Shown here: positions 50,385-62,827 of the stretch, in pieces
Layout: each line of letters opens with the position of its first letter
How positions within the stretch are numbered: the stretch's first letter is position 1
Assembly (NCBI GenBank): GCA_963556495.2
Contig: OY747704.1
Coordinates: forward strand, 35,236,001-35,300,000
Reading direction: 5' to 3'
Length of the DNA: 64,000 nt
DNA from: Valencia hispanica
Taxonomy: Eukaryota; Chordata; Actinopteri; Cyprinodontiformes; Valenciidae
Translations under genes and position numbers: made by a program
Notes under the pieces: generated by a model
Database searches by the model: none
What the model was told of the DNA's origin: nothing
The model's input: only the letters and a program-made list of their open reading frames with translations

Positions 50385-50780
50385 AGGGCGTAGAATTAGC
50401 ATGGACGGAAGGGACATGTCCCCACCAATAATTTGATCTCCTCGAGAAAAGAAAAACAAACCAGATAGAAACCAAAAAAGAGAAAGAAAAATACTGATCT
50501 GTCAACATCTCATTCTGGAGGTGCAGAAAGAGTTTAAGTACGTTCTATATGGCCAATATGATTGGCTGTGCCTTTTCCTGCTGTCGGATGAGACTCTGCA
50601 GCTATGTTTGCTTGTTAGCAGCTCCAAAACTGCAAGGACAACTTTCCAGTCCGCGAGGGGACTCAGGTGCAACGTGGGTGACACATGAGTGTCAAAAGCG
50701 AGTAAGGATGGCAGCAAAAAAGAAGAATTTGGACATGAGGAACTATTTTTCAAAGAAACCTGTAAGTCACTTAAAGTCAA
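50385..50780 (+). mobile_element. Possible hAT-type transposase first-exon relic
   Basis: An open frame ends MAAKKKNLDMRNYFSKKP at about 50708-50761 followed by gtaagt, a good donor. A short basic start ending in a Y-F-S-K/Q motif followed by a donor is seen in ZMYM/hAT-type transposase genes. Upstream gggcgtagaattagcatgga and gggacatgtcccc fit the element's leader. No further transposase was found. Confidence 0.3.
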
Positions 50781-52570
50781 GTTCGCTAATGAAATGTGTC
50801 CATCATAATAACGTTACTGGTAATGCTACACCTTGGCACCAATCATACTGTCTAAAATTGTATGTAACTATGAATTACGTGATTTGGAAACTAACTGCAC
50901 AACAAGCTTCCCACTATTAGTTATCTTACACCATGCATCTAAGGATGGCGCAGGTCACGCTTCCCCTAGAGTGATTTCTGTCATACTTTTAAGCCCATTT
51001 TCCACTCATGCAACAATTTTTGCGATCGGTTCATCTTCAAAGCTGCATAAAAATAAATATGTTTCCCCTAAAGTTTCTGCTTGCATATCTAATTTCCCTC
51101 ACATATGTTTTAAATATAAAATAATTGCAGTAAAAGTATACAGTTTACTGTTGCAGAGTCCTGCACTGGTCAAATTTTACCAACCCCCATGCATTAAGAT
51201 AATTTTTTTAACCCGACCCTTTACACACTGTTATCTCCAGATCAAATCCTGACCCAACCCGCCCGTTGATTTAAAATCGCCATCGGTCTGTGTCCGCCGC
51301 AGCTATGCGCTCCAATCCCTCCGTAACTCTCCATGGTGCTGTCAGCTGAGCTCTCAGATAGTGATGTTTTGAATATGTGTCCAGGTCTGAGATGATAATC
51401 AGTCAGATGCTCTCATAGAAATCTTTTTTTTTTATCGATTCAGCTACCTGAACTCTGTGCGTAAAGTTGAAAATGTCTGCGCGTCTCCGAAAAGGGGTCA
51501 GGGATGTGAATTGTAAACTGCTTGTGTTTTTAAAAAAATTACGTGACCCCGTATTACAATAAATTATTTCCCTTTTTATTTCTCTGGAATGTTGCACAAC
51601 TCATTCTTATTTTATGCAGAACTGTAGTGAAGTTACAGTTGACGTTTCTGCGCATAGAACGGCGAGGGTTGAAAAGGAAATGTGTTTGTTTTGTTGGTTG
51701 CGCATTCTTCTTCTGGGGCGAATATATTATTAATGTAGCCAACATTTTTTTTATGCTACAATGTGGATAAACATGATCTTTCCTAGACAACAGTCTAATG
51801 ATGGTTTTCAGCGCCGTTTGAAAAACACAAAATAAAGCACAAAGGGCTTTCAGTTTTTACACCTGTTATTACACCACAGTGTATATTATAACAAAAAAGT
51901 CAGAAGGATGAATACCTACTGTATATATGAATGATTATTTATTGTCCACACCAATCTTCAAACCACACCCATGTTTACGGTTATTGTCCCCAGCGATTTT
52001 AAAAACAAACCTACGCCATTGTTCTCTTGCAATGATATTTGTGATTAATCCTTCTTGTGGAGGGTGTGAATTAGTGTTTGATAACTACCAACTTGGCAGA
52101 GTTAGGTGTGATTCTGTACAGAACATTTCTGCCTTTAAAAAATAGTTTTATTGGTTTTATGTAATATTCAAATTTTCTGAGAAACTGACCTTCATCTTTA
52201 AAACAAAATTTAATTTAATCGTTTTTTTTTTAGTAAAACAAATGACTGCAAGCTGGATTAAACTATTCTGAACTTGGAGACCACTTTTGGAACTTCTGGC
52301 TCAGGTTCAACAAACTCAGGCACAATGATCCAGATAACAAACTTTGCTAACCGTTTGGCCCATTTTCTTTAATTCTGTTGAATATATTTTCTTCTTTCAG
52401 TCCTTTTAAGTGGCTTGGTTACTTGATTTAATCTTGAGTGGGAGTTTTAGCTATCCAACAACTTAATGTTGTCTTTCTTTCTCTTTTGAAAATGGAGCTT
52501 GACTGCTGATTACAGCTGAAACACAATATTTACATAAAAAGACTAACATTTCTGTTTACTGTACAACACA
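50781..52570 (+). other. rasef: rasef intron 1, nothing recognised
   Basis: AT-rich intron without classifiable features. Short open frames show no family resemblance. Confidence 0.4.
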
Positions 52571-52579
52571 AAATCAGAC

Positions 52580-53160
52580 CAAAATCTTAGTAGTTTTGGT
52601 TAGCAGAAGGTATCAAAGTGACTTCTATTTGCTTAATGCCAGAATAAGGAAGAAGATAATTATTTTTGAGATTCTCCAAATCTAAACGGTTTCCATACAG
52701 TACATTTTCACAATACTCTGCTGGGATTCTGGTCCATTCTTCCTGACAGAACTGGTCCCCTGGACCACTCCAAAACGTTGACTTTGTTGTTCTCAAGCCA
52801 CTTTGAAACTGATTAGGCTTAGAGTCACAAACCATTCGGAAGACTTGTTTAAACTCAAGCTTTACCTTCCTAGTAGATGTTTGAAACTGTTGCTTCAATA
52901 TTTTCAGACTATGTTGTTTCCTCATAATGCCATCTATTTTATGAAGTGCACCGGTCCCTCATGCAGTGAAACAATCACACAACATGCCCATACAGTACTT
53001 CACAGTTAGGAGGGTGTTCTATAACTTGCCAGTTCTGCATCTTTTTTTCCAAATGTAACAACATACATTTATGGCCAAGCAGTTCAATTCTACCTTAATC
53101 AGACGACACTACATGACTCCAAAGTTAGGCTCTAAGCCTGATATTTAAGCATATTTAAAG
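52580..53160 (-). mobile_element. Sleeping Beauty-like Tc1 relic, antisense
   Basis: The plus strand carries gggattctggtccattcttc, ggaccactccaaaacgttga then ctttgttgttctcaagccac, and later gaagtgcaccggtccctcat. The same order is seen in the relics at 24480 and 27155. Heavily mutated, no transposase frame. Confidence 0.6.
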
Positions 53161-53220
53161 CTAACCGCTAACAGAAAGCTGATTCAAAAAGTGTTTATTT
53201 TTTAATGTTTCAGTGCATGT

Positions 53221-53222
<2 letters not shown>

Positions 53223-53253
<31 letters not shown>

Positions 53254-53256
53254 TGT
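53223..53256. repeat. (GCGT)n microsatellite
   Basis: About eight copies of gcgt; alternating purine-pyrimidine sequence that is Z-DNA prone. Confidence 0.95.
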
Positions 53257-53807
53257 GGCCTCGGGCCTTGCATGAGACTGATCCTCGCGCTACTGCACTG
53301 TGGCATCAGGACATCGATTGTCACAGTGGTGGTGATTGCTAAAAGGACTTTTCTTCAAGCTCTCGGAATCTGTGCTTCATTAGTCAGCTGAGAGACAGCA
53401 ATTTGGAAAAATGAGCTCATACCTCACATCTGTTTTTCCAAATAAAGAAAGAATGTTTTGTGTCTAAAAATCAACAGCAAAAAAATTTGTCATTTGCCAA
53501 CTGAGTATTTTATTTTAGTTGGAGTTGGGGTGATTAGAAGAACTTTTGAAATGTTGTTTACTCACAGCCAAGAGTCATATGTTTAGGTTTAAATAATGTT
53601 CAGAAAAGCTTAGCTGGTGATTTATGCACAGCATGTTGGAATCCAGTTAGATAAATCAGACAGCTGTTACTCAAACCCAACTTGGGATTTCTTATTGTAT
53701 TTAACATTTGTAAAATGTCTTTTCTATCCTCATTGGCTTTGCATGTATAACCAGTTTTAAATTTCATCCAATGCCATTTACTAAATTTAAGTGGCAAGTA
53801 GATACAT

Positions 53808-54280
53808 TACCTTGCAAAGTACTTGCACACATATCCCTTCAACATTTTCACATTTTGTCACTTTAAAACTTTAAACTTCAATGTATTTAATTAAAATTGT
53901 ATGTGATTGACCCACACAATTCAGCACATTTTTGAGAAATAAAACAATGGAGACATGCAAAGTCTTTTGGGATTTGTCAGTTTAGCATTCTTGTTGCAGA
54001 ATAAACTCAGTCAGATTGGATGTATGGTCTCTGGGAACAGAGGTTTTCAAGTACTGCCACAAATACCTATAAGGATTTAAGTCTGGACTTTGATTGAACC
54101 ATTATTAACATTTAAAGTAAATATGTTGTCATCTAAATTGTACTGTAGTCATTGCTCTGTAAATGCCTCCACCTGTTTCTCAACTATATGCAGGTTCTGA
54201 AAATGTTTTCTTTCAGGGTTTCTGTATTGAGCTCTATCCATTTTACCACCAATTCGGACCAGCTTGGCAGTCCTCAGAGA
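53808..54280 (-). mobile_element. Tc1-like remnant with ccttgcaa end, antisense
   Basis: The left end taccttgcaaagtacttgca (53809-53828), followed by ttcacattttgtcac and aaacttcaatgtatttaatt, is the usual inverted repeat of a common teleost Tc1-like family. Further in, aagtctggactttgattgaa and gagctctatccattttacca then ggaccagcttggca are antisense transposase-like strings. The right end is missing or unrecognisable. Confidence 0.6.
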
Positions 54281-55360
54281 TGTGATTCAAGTTTGAGACT
54301 TTAACTTGATTTGCACTCAAGTCGCAAAAACAAAAACTTGACAAACTGTCTTATTCTGCGACTTGAGTCTTACTACTAATCTTTATTTCATGTAATCAGG
54401 AGTAAAATCAAGCGTGCCAATATTTGGTGGAAAAGGGTGATCCTTATTTATTAGCCAGTGATGTTCAGGGAGCCTTGGCTGCTAATAATTTATGACTATG
54501 TGTTCATGTTTGATGTAGTTTCATTACTCACAGTAGCTTCATTACTTACTGTAGCTTCTTTAGTTGATATTATTATTGATGTCTCTCTAGTTGAACACCA
54601 AATTAAATTAGATCAGGCCATTTTGGAACAAAATAACTTGCCTTCAACATTTTTCTCACATCTTTAAGATAGCGGCACCAACACTTCCTGCTTATCAAAA
54701 TAAAATCACTCCTTATTCATTCAATAATCCAACAATCTCAGAAATCTCAAAGAAAATGATTAATTCAGTTCTTGGATAGTCAAGATGTGATTTGGGGAAA
54801 ATAACTTGTAAGCATCTCTGACCTTCCCTGATGAAGAAAGGCATCCTGAATGAAAGATTTTGCTACAAAAATGTTTCATTGTTGAACTGATGTTTTTGAG
54901 TGAGCCCCTCCTTAAACCATCCCTCAACCAATCAAAGTCCAGAAAACCAACTGAGATTCTGGGTTTGGATAAAATGCAGCACGTACCCTTGTCCCCCGAT
55001 TTCACCAGCAAGCAGGAGGGGCCTACTCAACTCCCCATCAATTGCATAGAGGCATAGAAGAATAAGAAAACTTGTTCAAGGTGGAACTAACAGATCATTT
55101 GTATTTTTTTATGCGGTGTTCATGCTCACACCTTACTAATGCTGCCTTGGGCAACTACCCATCTGGCTCTGCAATAACTTACTTCTTGTCATTCTTAGAT
55201 GAAGGTCAGACATTAATAGTTGTCCTGTGAAAAGAATCTCCCACCTGAGCGAGGGTTCTCTGCAGTTCCTCCAGAGACACCAATCAATCTCTGATTGAGG
55301 CTCTCCTTGCCCAGCCTTTCCATCCTCCTCCACTTAACAATTATGCCTTTCTTTCTGTCA
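54281..55360 (+). other. rasef: rasef intron 1, nothing recognised
   Basis: No gene or firm repeat. An acttgactcaagtcgcaa-like stretch near 54290-54370 resembles a low-complexity teleost repeat. Confidence 0.4.
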
Positions 55361-55368
55361 GTCTGTTG

Positions 55369-55964
55369 TAGTAGTGGGCGTTATAAAAGGTACAAGATAG
55401 AAGTTATATAAATTTAGCCAAAGGTAGAGATTTTGACTATACCAGCCTACCGCAATTGCGCATTTTGATGATGTCATCAAACTTTCATCAAGGAGGATAA
55501 ATACGGATGTTCAGTGTTCATCTTTACATTAAATATTGGAATTTTAAAATTAGTTTTTTTATTCAATAGAGAAAAAACTGTTTAACTTGAAGTATTTTTA
55601 ATTCAAATATGTGCAGGTTTATTCAAGTAACCAGGAAAGCAGACAGTTGTGTTTTCATAACATTTAGCTTTTCATTTATTTGAAATATATTAATTTTTAT
55701 TTATGTTGTGAGAATGTTTTTGTTTCATTTTTTGGAAAACCTATTTTTAAAGGCATTTTACACAACAAATGTTCTTTATATGGCATTCTAAACTTTTTAT
55801 TTGAAGTTGTTCTGCTGCAATGTATCTGGAAAGTGAGAATGTTCATAAAAATTTATTTTGACATATATAAAGAAAATAAAAGAATATGTCGCAATAAATA
55901 TCGTCACAGCACATGCTTCAGATTGTATCGCAATATAGATTTGAGGCCATATCGCCCAGCCCTA
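55369..55964. mobile_element. Non-autonomous hAT element, 596 bp
   Basis: Perfect 8-bp duplications gtctgttg flank it (55361-55368 and 55965-55972). The ends are tagtagtgggcg on the left and, complemented, tagggctgggcgatatggcc on the right; 9 of the first 12 bases match. The right end is the well-known tagggctgggcgatat hAT terminus of vertebrates. No transposase is encoded. Confidence 0.88.
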
Positions 55965-55972
55965 GTCTGTTG

Positions 55973-57652
55973 CATAACATCTATGAAATTATTTGAAATT
56001 CTTAAGTTAGTGGTTGTAATGTAACACAAAGTGAAAAAGTTCAAATCATTTTGCAAGACGCTTCTCTATAAACTTGTATATTTTATCCTTTCTGATTTTG
56101 GACTTCAGGTGGACTCCAAGTTTTATATAAACTCCATCCTGACAACCTCCTCTGTTAATGTCTGTTTACAACTGTACTGACGCAAAATAAAGATGTGTGT
56201 CACAAGCAGCTATCATCATTATTCAATGTGACATTGTCTATACACAGAGGATTATAGCCAATCATCCACTTCACTGGACAAACACAGTCTGAACACTAAC
56301 AGGATCTATTTTTACCTTCAAGATGAGACACAGAATAGTTTATCTCATTTTTGTATGTCTCTAAAACAACATGCAGTGGATTAAAGTTGTGATTAAAATA
56401 AAGGAATTTGGTTTGAGTTAGCACAATATTGTATGGTTGTTACTACAAATGTTATCCTGTTGTGAGAGTTAAATCAGCATAATTAAAAGTTAGTTTTTGG
56501 CCAAGGCTGCAATGAAAAAGGCAGAAAAACAGCAAACATTCATTTTTCTGAACAAAAAGGGGTTAAACTCTATCATGTAATCTAAAAATAAAAATATACA
56601 TCAATTCCTTCCATTTACAATAAACCAGGAAAGTTTATTATCCTTATGTACAGGGTATGTCGGTCTGTTAGGCAGTAATACAGACAAGTTAATTTATTTC
56701 ATTAACTAATTTCACAAAGTAAAACACTATTACATACAGACTGATATTTTAAAGCCTTTATTTCTGTTGATTATAATGATTTTCATCTTACAGTTAATGA
56801 AAACACATTTTAGATTTGAATATTAGATCAGACCAATAAATTAGAACTATGTGTAATACTTGTTTGAAGGTTGTTATTTTTAAAATGTACTTTTAATCTG
56901 ACAAATGAGTCTCTTTGGAACACCAATTCCAATTTATTGGATGTTAATCGTAAAATTCAAGCTCCATTGACAGTCACTTCCACCCATTAACGCTACAAAG
57001 TTTCTGTCAGGGAGCAGTAGCTTGGAGACCAAACAAACTGGCAACCTACATAAAATTTAAAATTTAAAAGCACTTTTTGTCAGTATTCAGTTCGAGCTTA
57101 AAATTTCTGTCCTGGTATGATGATCATTGTTACTCTGATGTGCACAAGATTTTGTCAGCATCATTTCTCCCAACAGCTGTCTCACTAGAATACATTTCAT
57201 TGGCGATGAATGCATTTGTTGCATAAAAGTCTCACTTTTTTAAATAGTATAATCAGTGGTTTACTTGTTGAGGCTTAACTTTAGTTGCCACAATGTTATT
57301 CAAAGGACACTGTCTATCAAAATACTCAAAGTCGGTCCACAGTAAATTTCCCCATGACATCTGAGGGCGTCAGCAAAACTACCAAAGTAAAAACTACTAA
57401 AGACATTTTATTTTCTGACCTAAGAAACCTTTATGATACTTTTTTATTTAGGAGAAGTTGCCCTCTAAAAGCAGTTTTTTTCTGTCTAAAACTAGAATCA
57501 TAAAGTATTAAAACATAGAGCTTTTTGGATAAACGCTTTAAAGTTTAAGGTCAAGTGTTGTTTTACTCTTCGCAAAATACTTATCTATCTATTGCTGTCA
57601 TCAAAACAGTGTGCCCTCATTAAAAATGACTGATGAACTGATTTTCTTTCAG
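55973..57652 (+). other. rasef: rasef intron 1, last part; nothing recognised
   Basis: AT-rich intron ending in acceptor attttctttcag at 57652. Confidence 0.45.
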
Positions 57653-57799
57653 GCACGAACAGGCAGCGACATTGTACCAGAACATTAGCCTGACTGAGCC
57701 CAGACTGATTCCTCAGTTTGAGAAAGTCATCGTTAACTTCACCAAAGAGCTCAAGCAGCAAAACTCAGAGATGGAAAACCTTGCTCTCGCCATCAAGAG
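57653..57799 (+). CDS. rasef: RAS and EF-hand domain protein, exon 2
   Basis: Its first base completes the Arg codon from either EF-hand exon. It then encodes [20 protein letters not shown] followed by [20 protein letters not shown] and ENLALAIK plus two bases of Arg. Human RASEF has STLYQNINLVEPRLIQ and TEMENLAIAVKR at the same place. This segment links the EF-hands to the coiled coil. Acceptor ag at 57651-57652; donor gtgagc at 57800. Confidence 0.95.
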
Positions 57800-58057
57800 G
57801 TGAGCAAAACAAGCACACAGCAAAGTTAAATAATAGGGTTTTCATCCATCATCCAAGCCAAATTTAGCTGTGAACCTTTCAGTGTAAAATAGCAATGTTA
57901 TGGCTATTTCTGAACCTTCTTTTACAACAGTATTTTTACAACACTGACAAAGCTGCCATTACACCGACTGTATAGCAGCATTTGATGAAGTCCTGTAATG
58001 GAGCATAGAATAAGTTGTGATAATAGTTGTGAATCTTAGCGAGTCTATTTTTTTCAG

Positions 58058-58148
58058 AGCACAGGACCAAGCATCAATGCAACTCAGTGAGATGGAGGAG
58101 GAGATGGATCAACGAATTCAGGCTGCTGAGAGAAAAACACGTGAACAG
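58058..58148 (+). CDS. rasef: RAS and EF-hand domain protein, exon 3 (coiled coil)
   Basis: This 91-base exon completes Arg and reads [20 protein letters not shown] then [10 protein letters not shown], ending in phase 0 at donor gtgggg (58149). Human RASEF has [20 protein letters not shown] then QAAEHKTR. The heptad spacing of hydrophobic residues starts the coiled coil that mediates self-association. Confidence 0.95.
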
Positions 58149-60352
58149 GTGGGGCTCGATTTGAAGTAACACATGGAAAACATACGACTTTCAAATGCAT
58201 TCAGAAGATTAACTTGTTTTGATATGCCAGGGTTGCTATAAGCTAGTTGCTATAAGCTGTTTCTACTTCTTTCTCCAGAGTTTGTGTAAGCAGCATGATA
58301 AGCAGGCTGCATTTGTTCAGCTCTTCCCTAATGTCAAACAAACACGCACAGCCATATATCAGATTACCGATCCAAACTCCGACACGCCTGCTGATCAGAC
58401 GGATTTCACAACTCTGTGGATATAAAACCAGTTGGTAGGCAGACAGAGGTGCTGGGGCATGGTTTATCCTCCAGTATAAAATGATAAGGCTGCACATATT
58501 TGTGACGATAAGACTGGTGGCACAAGGATTAAACGACAACGTGCACGTCGTCTGTTGGTAGGCCACCATCAATGTAGCACCAGATAACAGCCAGCACTTT
58601 AAATCTGGATATGTGAAAAGCTAAGTAACTTCAGGTGTGAGTCTGAGAGTTCAGTGTCACATACAGGTAAAAAAATAAATAAAAATGTAGCACACTAACA
58701 ACATTTTTAAAACAGGAAAACCTTATAAAAATGTCTGAATATAAATTTTTTATAACGTTTAAACTCTGGTGCATTTGTAAACAAGATATCTCAACTTTGG
58801 AAGCTGTATATTGAAAACACATGAACAACTAAAACACTATAACATGTATTTGACTTTACAGTGTCTTCAAACCATGTTATAAATCCCATTTTGTCCTTGA
58901 CTGAAGATTTTGCTTTTGTTGTGAAAGATTTTTGTACTAGTGTTTTTTCTTTGCCATGTTGGAAAAAAATTGTTTTTTGAATAAGTCAGTTTATGGTGCC
59001 TTTCAAATGGATTCACATCCCTATAATAACTGCAAATAGTACTGCACCACCTGAACATCCCACACAATGCAGTGGGAATGCTTTTATTCAGAAGGGCAGA
59101 GGAAGATGCTTGGATTTAATAGGATGCACAGAGCCAGAGCTAGAATTAAAAGGTTTAAATGAAAGCATATAAATGTATTAGAATGGCCTAGTCAAAGTTC
59201 AGACCTAAACGCAATAGAGAGTTTGTGGAATGACTTGAAAATATATTTTTTACATACACTCTCCATTCACTCTGATTGAGCATGCCCTTGCCTGGCTGTA
59301 CAGTAATTGCACTGAAAGGTACTTCTACAGAGAACGTCATTATTGGAAGCGATTTTACATGGAAGCCATACTTTTCGGATTGTTGTTTGTAAAAAGCTTT
59401 GAAAACCATGTATTGTTTTCCCTGCTTTCCACCATCATGGATTACCCTGTCTATCTCACTAACTCCTGATAAAATGCATCCACTAAATGAAAATACTTTA
59501 ACTGATCCTGCTACTTAAGGCTTAAAGTATCTCATACAAAACTGATTTTAATTTATTTTTACAACCTCAAATTTGATCTACCCTGTTTGATTGACATTTC
59601 TCTGCGTATGTCTCCGAGGAATGTCAAATAAGTCCACAACAATAAAACATATCTTTATACAAAGAGGAATACAGTTGTCTGAAGTTTTTTATGATTATCT
59701 GTTTAAAATATTTGATATTAAAGTTCCGACAATTCCACTGGCTGGATTTAGTTTTACCATTTGAAAAACAAATAAAGAGCACTTAATTTATTTTAAAACA
59801 TTTCTGCTCATTAGGCACAAGGTTGATCATTCTGGCTTTGTGGTCAAGGAGGTGCACTTTCAGACACCTACTGTACAGCTGAATTGTCTATAGGCTACTA
59901 TCTGTTGCAGGAAAGTACGAGTTTTGTTTGAATTTTTAAAATTTCCTGGATAAATTCAGCCTAAACCAGTCAATGTCTGTAAGAATAGTATACTAAATTC
60001 AGTTCTCAGAACACTATACTTATCGACTCTAATTTAATTTTATCTGAGACCCTGATGTTATTGGAAACATTTTGCAGGAACATAGGCGCTGTCTTATCGC
60101 TGTTCTGGTGTGTTATGTAAGTGTTCTCTAACTAAGGAGCTGCTGTTTGTTTTGTCCTAAAATAGCTCATAAAATCAGAGGGTGCTCACCTGTGTTCTCC
60201 CACAGTGCGTTAAATTTGCTCACCGTCCGGATTTGAGTACTCATTGAACTTCCCGGTGCAGTGATAGCTCAGAGTTCACATTTTAAGAGAGAACACTCAT
60301 ACAATTGCAGATTTTGAAGGGAAATGTAATGCTATGTGTATGTTTTCTCTAG
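58149..60352 (+). other. rasef: rasef intron 3
   Basis: A 2.2-kb intron. Apart from the Tc1-like fragment listed at 59060-59310 I see nothing classifiable. It ends in acceptor tgttttctctag at 60352. Confidence 0.5.
59060..59310 (+). mobile_element. Tc1-like transposase C-terminal fragment
   Basis: Around 59183-59235 the plus strand reads [23 protein letters not shown] residues (the family pattern is [15 protein letters not shown]). The context before and after is too mutated to follow, and no inverted ends were found. Confidence 0.55.
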
Positions 60353-60448
60353 GAGAAGAAGCAAACAGAGGCTGCGCTGAGTGAGTTGCGAAGGAGTTAC
60401 GACACTGAAGTTTGTGAGCTTCAGTGTAAAATCCAGAGGATGCAGATG
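60353..60448 (+). CDS. rasef: RAS and EF-hand domain protein, exon 4 (coiled coil)
   Basis: Thirty-two whole codons: EKKQTEAALSELRRSYDTEV then CELQCKIQRMQM. Human RASEF has [20 protein letters not shown] then LQVTIKKLRK. Flanked by acceptor tctctag and donor gtattt (60449). The open frame that continues past 60448 is intronic. Confidence 0.93.
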
Positions 60449-61034
60449 GTATTTCTTGACTTCTGTTTTACTTTAACACATCATCAGTACTTCAAGTCAG
60501 ATATTTATAAAGGATATAGACATATCAGGAAAAATATTAAAACACTACAGGGCAGTCCCTATAAAAAAATCACTTACATCTTGTTGATGCACTAACATCA
60601 AGATTACTCTGTTTATAAGCTGATAAGCCCATAAAATGTGTAAGCTGATAAATAATTTCTCTTAGTTATGGTTATAATGTTATAGCTGTATCTATTAAGT
60701 TGCCAGTTGAAGTTGTATTATCAATCCACTTAAAAACTTGAACACTTGATATAACATGTTAAAAGCCTGTTTATTACAGAGATGAAAAATATGTAAGCAA
60801 GCTTTTGACATAAACTGTAAACAATGAGATGTTTTACAAAGAAACTGGGGCAAAGTTTGACCAAATCAGATCAAAAACAAAAACTGCCTCCAAAAAAATA
60901 GTTCCAGAAAAGTCACACTGACAAAAGTGAACCTTGTGAGGAAACATGTTCATTTTTAACTAGATAATGAAACGATAAATAAAAAAGCTAAACTAAGACC
61001 AAGCTGAGACCTTACAGTTGCTTTTCATAAAATA
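60449..61034 (+). other. rasef: rasef intron 4, first part; nothing recognised
   Basis: A-rich intron preceding the Tc1 copy. Confidence 0.45.
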
Positions 61035-61036
61035 TA

Positions 61037-62598
61037 CAGTGGGACAAAAAAGTATTTGGGAGCCACCAATTGTGCAAGTTGTCCCACATAAAAAGATGAG
61101 AGGTATTTAATTTTCATCATAGGTCCACTTCAACTCTGAGAGACAAAAAGTAAATCCAATCCAGGAAATCATATTGTATGATTTAAAAAAATATATATTT
61201 GTATAATGGTGCTGAAAATAGGTATTTAGCACTTACAAACAAGCAAGAATTCTGGCCCTCACAGACCTGCTGCTACTTCTTTAAGAGGCTCTTCTATCCT
61301 CCACTCGTTACCTGTATTAATGGCACCCATTTGAACTCATAACTGAACTTATCTGTATTAAAGACACCTGTCCACACCTTCAAACAGTCAGTCTCCAACC
61401 TCCACCATGTCAAAGACCAGAGAGGTGTCCAAGGACACCAGGGATAAGATTGCACACCTGCACAAGACTGTGATGATCTACAATAGGCAAGCAGCTTGGT
61501 GAGAAGAGATCAACGGTTGGAGCAATTATTTGAAAATCCATCAGTGACAATCTCCTTCGACCTGGGGCTCCATGCACAATCTCACCGTGTGGGGTACACA
61601 TGATTTTGATAACAGTGAGGAAACAGCCCAGAACTACACAGGGGGAACTGGTCAAAGACATGAAGAGAGCCTTTACCACAGTAACAAAGGTTACTATTTG
61701 TAACACACCACGTCATCATCAATTAAAATCCTGCTGTGCTCCAAAGATGCCCCTGCTTAAGCCAGCAAATGTCCAGGCCTGTCTAAAGTTTGCCAGAAAC
61801 CATCTGGATAATCCAGAGGGGGATTGGGAGAATATCATGTGGTCAGATGAGACCAAAATAGAACTCTTTGGTATAAATGCCACTAACTGTGTTTGGAGGG
61901 GAAGAATGCTGAATGGCATCCCAGGAACACCATACCCACTGTGAGGCATGGGGGTGGAAACATTATGCTTTGGGGCTGCTCTTCTGCAACAGGGACAGAA
62001 GGACTGATAAGTATTAAGAAAAGGATGAATCGGTCCATGTATTGTGAGATTTTGGGCAAAAACATCCTTTCATCAGTGAGAGCACTGAAGATAAAATGTG
62101 GCTGGAACTTCCATCATGACAATGATCCCAAACACACCGCCTGGGCAACGAAGGAGTGGCTTCGTAAAAAGCATTTCAAGGTTCTGGATTGGCCTAGCCA
62201 GTCTCCAGACCTCAATCTATTAAAGAATCTGTGGAAGAAGTTAAAAGTTCATGTTGGAAAACATCACAGTTCTAGAGAAGATTTGCATGGAAGAATGGGC
62301 CAAAATACCAGCTACAGTGTGTGCAAAGCTGGTGAAGACCTACAGGAAACGTTTGACCTCTGCCATTCCTAACCAAGGCTGCATTACAAAGTATTGAGGT
62401 AAACTTTTGTTATTGACCAAATACTTATTTTCTGCACCACTATACAAATAAATTCTTTAAAAATCATACAATGTGATTTCCAGTATTTCTGTCTCTCACA
62501 GTTGAAGTGTACCTATGATGAAAATTAGAGACCTCTCTCATCTTTTTAAGAGGGACAACTTGCACAATCGGTGGCTGCCAAATACTTTTGCCCCACTG
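61037..62598 (+). mobile_element. Tc1-like transposon, full length but dead (cagtggg family)
   Basis: TA flanks both ends (61035-61036, 62599-62600). The left end cagtgggacaaaaaagtatt and the right end, complemented, cagtggggcaaaagtatttg begin inverted repeats of about 190 bases. Length 1,562 bases. Same family as 47265-48355 (shared strings include gtgaagacctacaggaaacg). It contains a degenerate transposase. Confidence 0.88.
61407..62397 (+). pseudogene. Tc1-like transposase, multiply broken
   Basis: The start ATG at 61407 gives MSKTREVSKDTRDKIAHLHK, then stops soon appear. Another frame (61600-61944) carries [20 protein letters not shown] with the first catalytic Asp, and a third (61893-62372) has [32 protein letters not shown] and [17 protein letters not shown]. 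In the last motif the catalytic Glu of N-P-I-E is replaced (LLKN). Frameshifts and this loss make it non-functional. Confidence 0.85.
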
Positions 62599-62655
62599 TA
62601 CACACTGGAAAAGGTTGGACAAATAATCCCAGATATTTGACCTTTTACCCTGCAG

Positions 62656-62733
62656 ATAGAGGAGAAGTACAAGAACATCACTGTGAAAGATGAGAGCCCC
62701 GCTTTAAAGAAGAAGATCAACGAGCTAACACTG
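62656..62733 (+). CDS. rasef: RAS and EF-hand domain protein, exon 5 (coiled coil)
   Basis: Twenty-six codons: IEEKYKNITVKDESPALKKK then INELTL. Human RASEF has [20 protein letters not shown] then QIYDLSM at this place. Acceptor accctgcag (to 62655), donor gtgcgg (62734); the intron that follows is only 94 bases. Confidence 0.92.
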
Positions 62734-62827
62734 GTGCGGTGTAATACACTTTGGATCATTCATTACTCAAAGCTTCTGCTGTTTTGCTGTATCCTTCTGA
62801 TCTTTTGCCTATCTATTATTTTTTCAG

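Noticed and set aside
50549..51252. Overlapping 123- and 139-codon plus-strand frames as genes
   Set aside because: Only the short basic stretch before a donor at 50761 resembles anything (a hAT-type first exon); the rest shows no family pattern.
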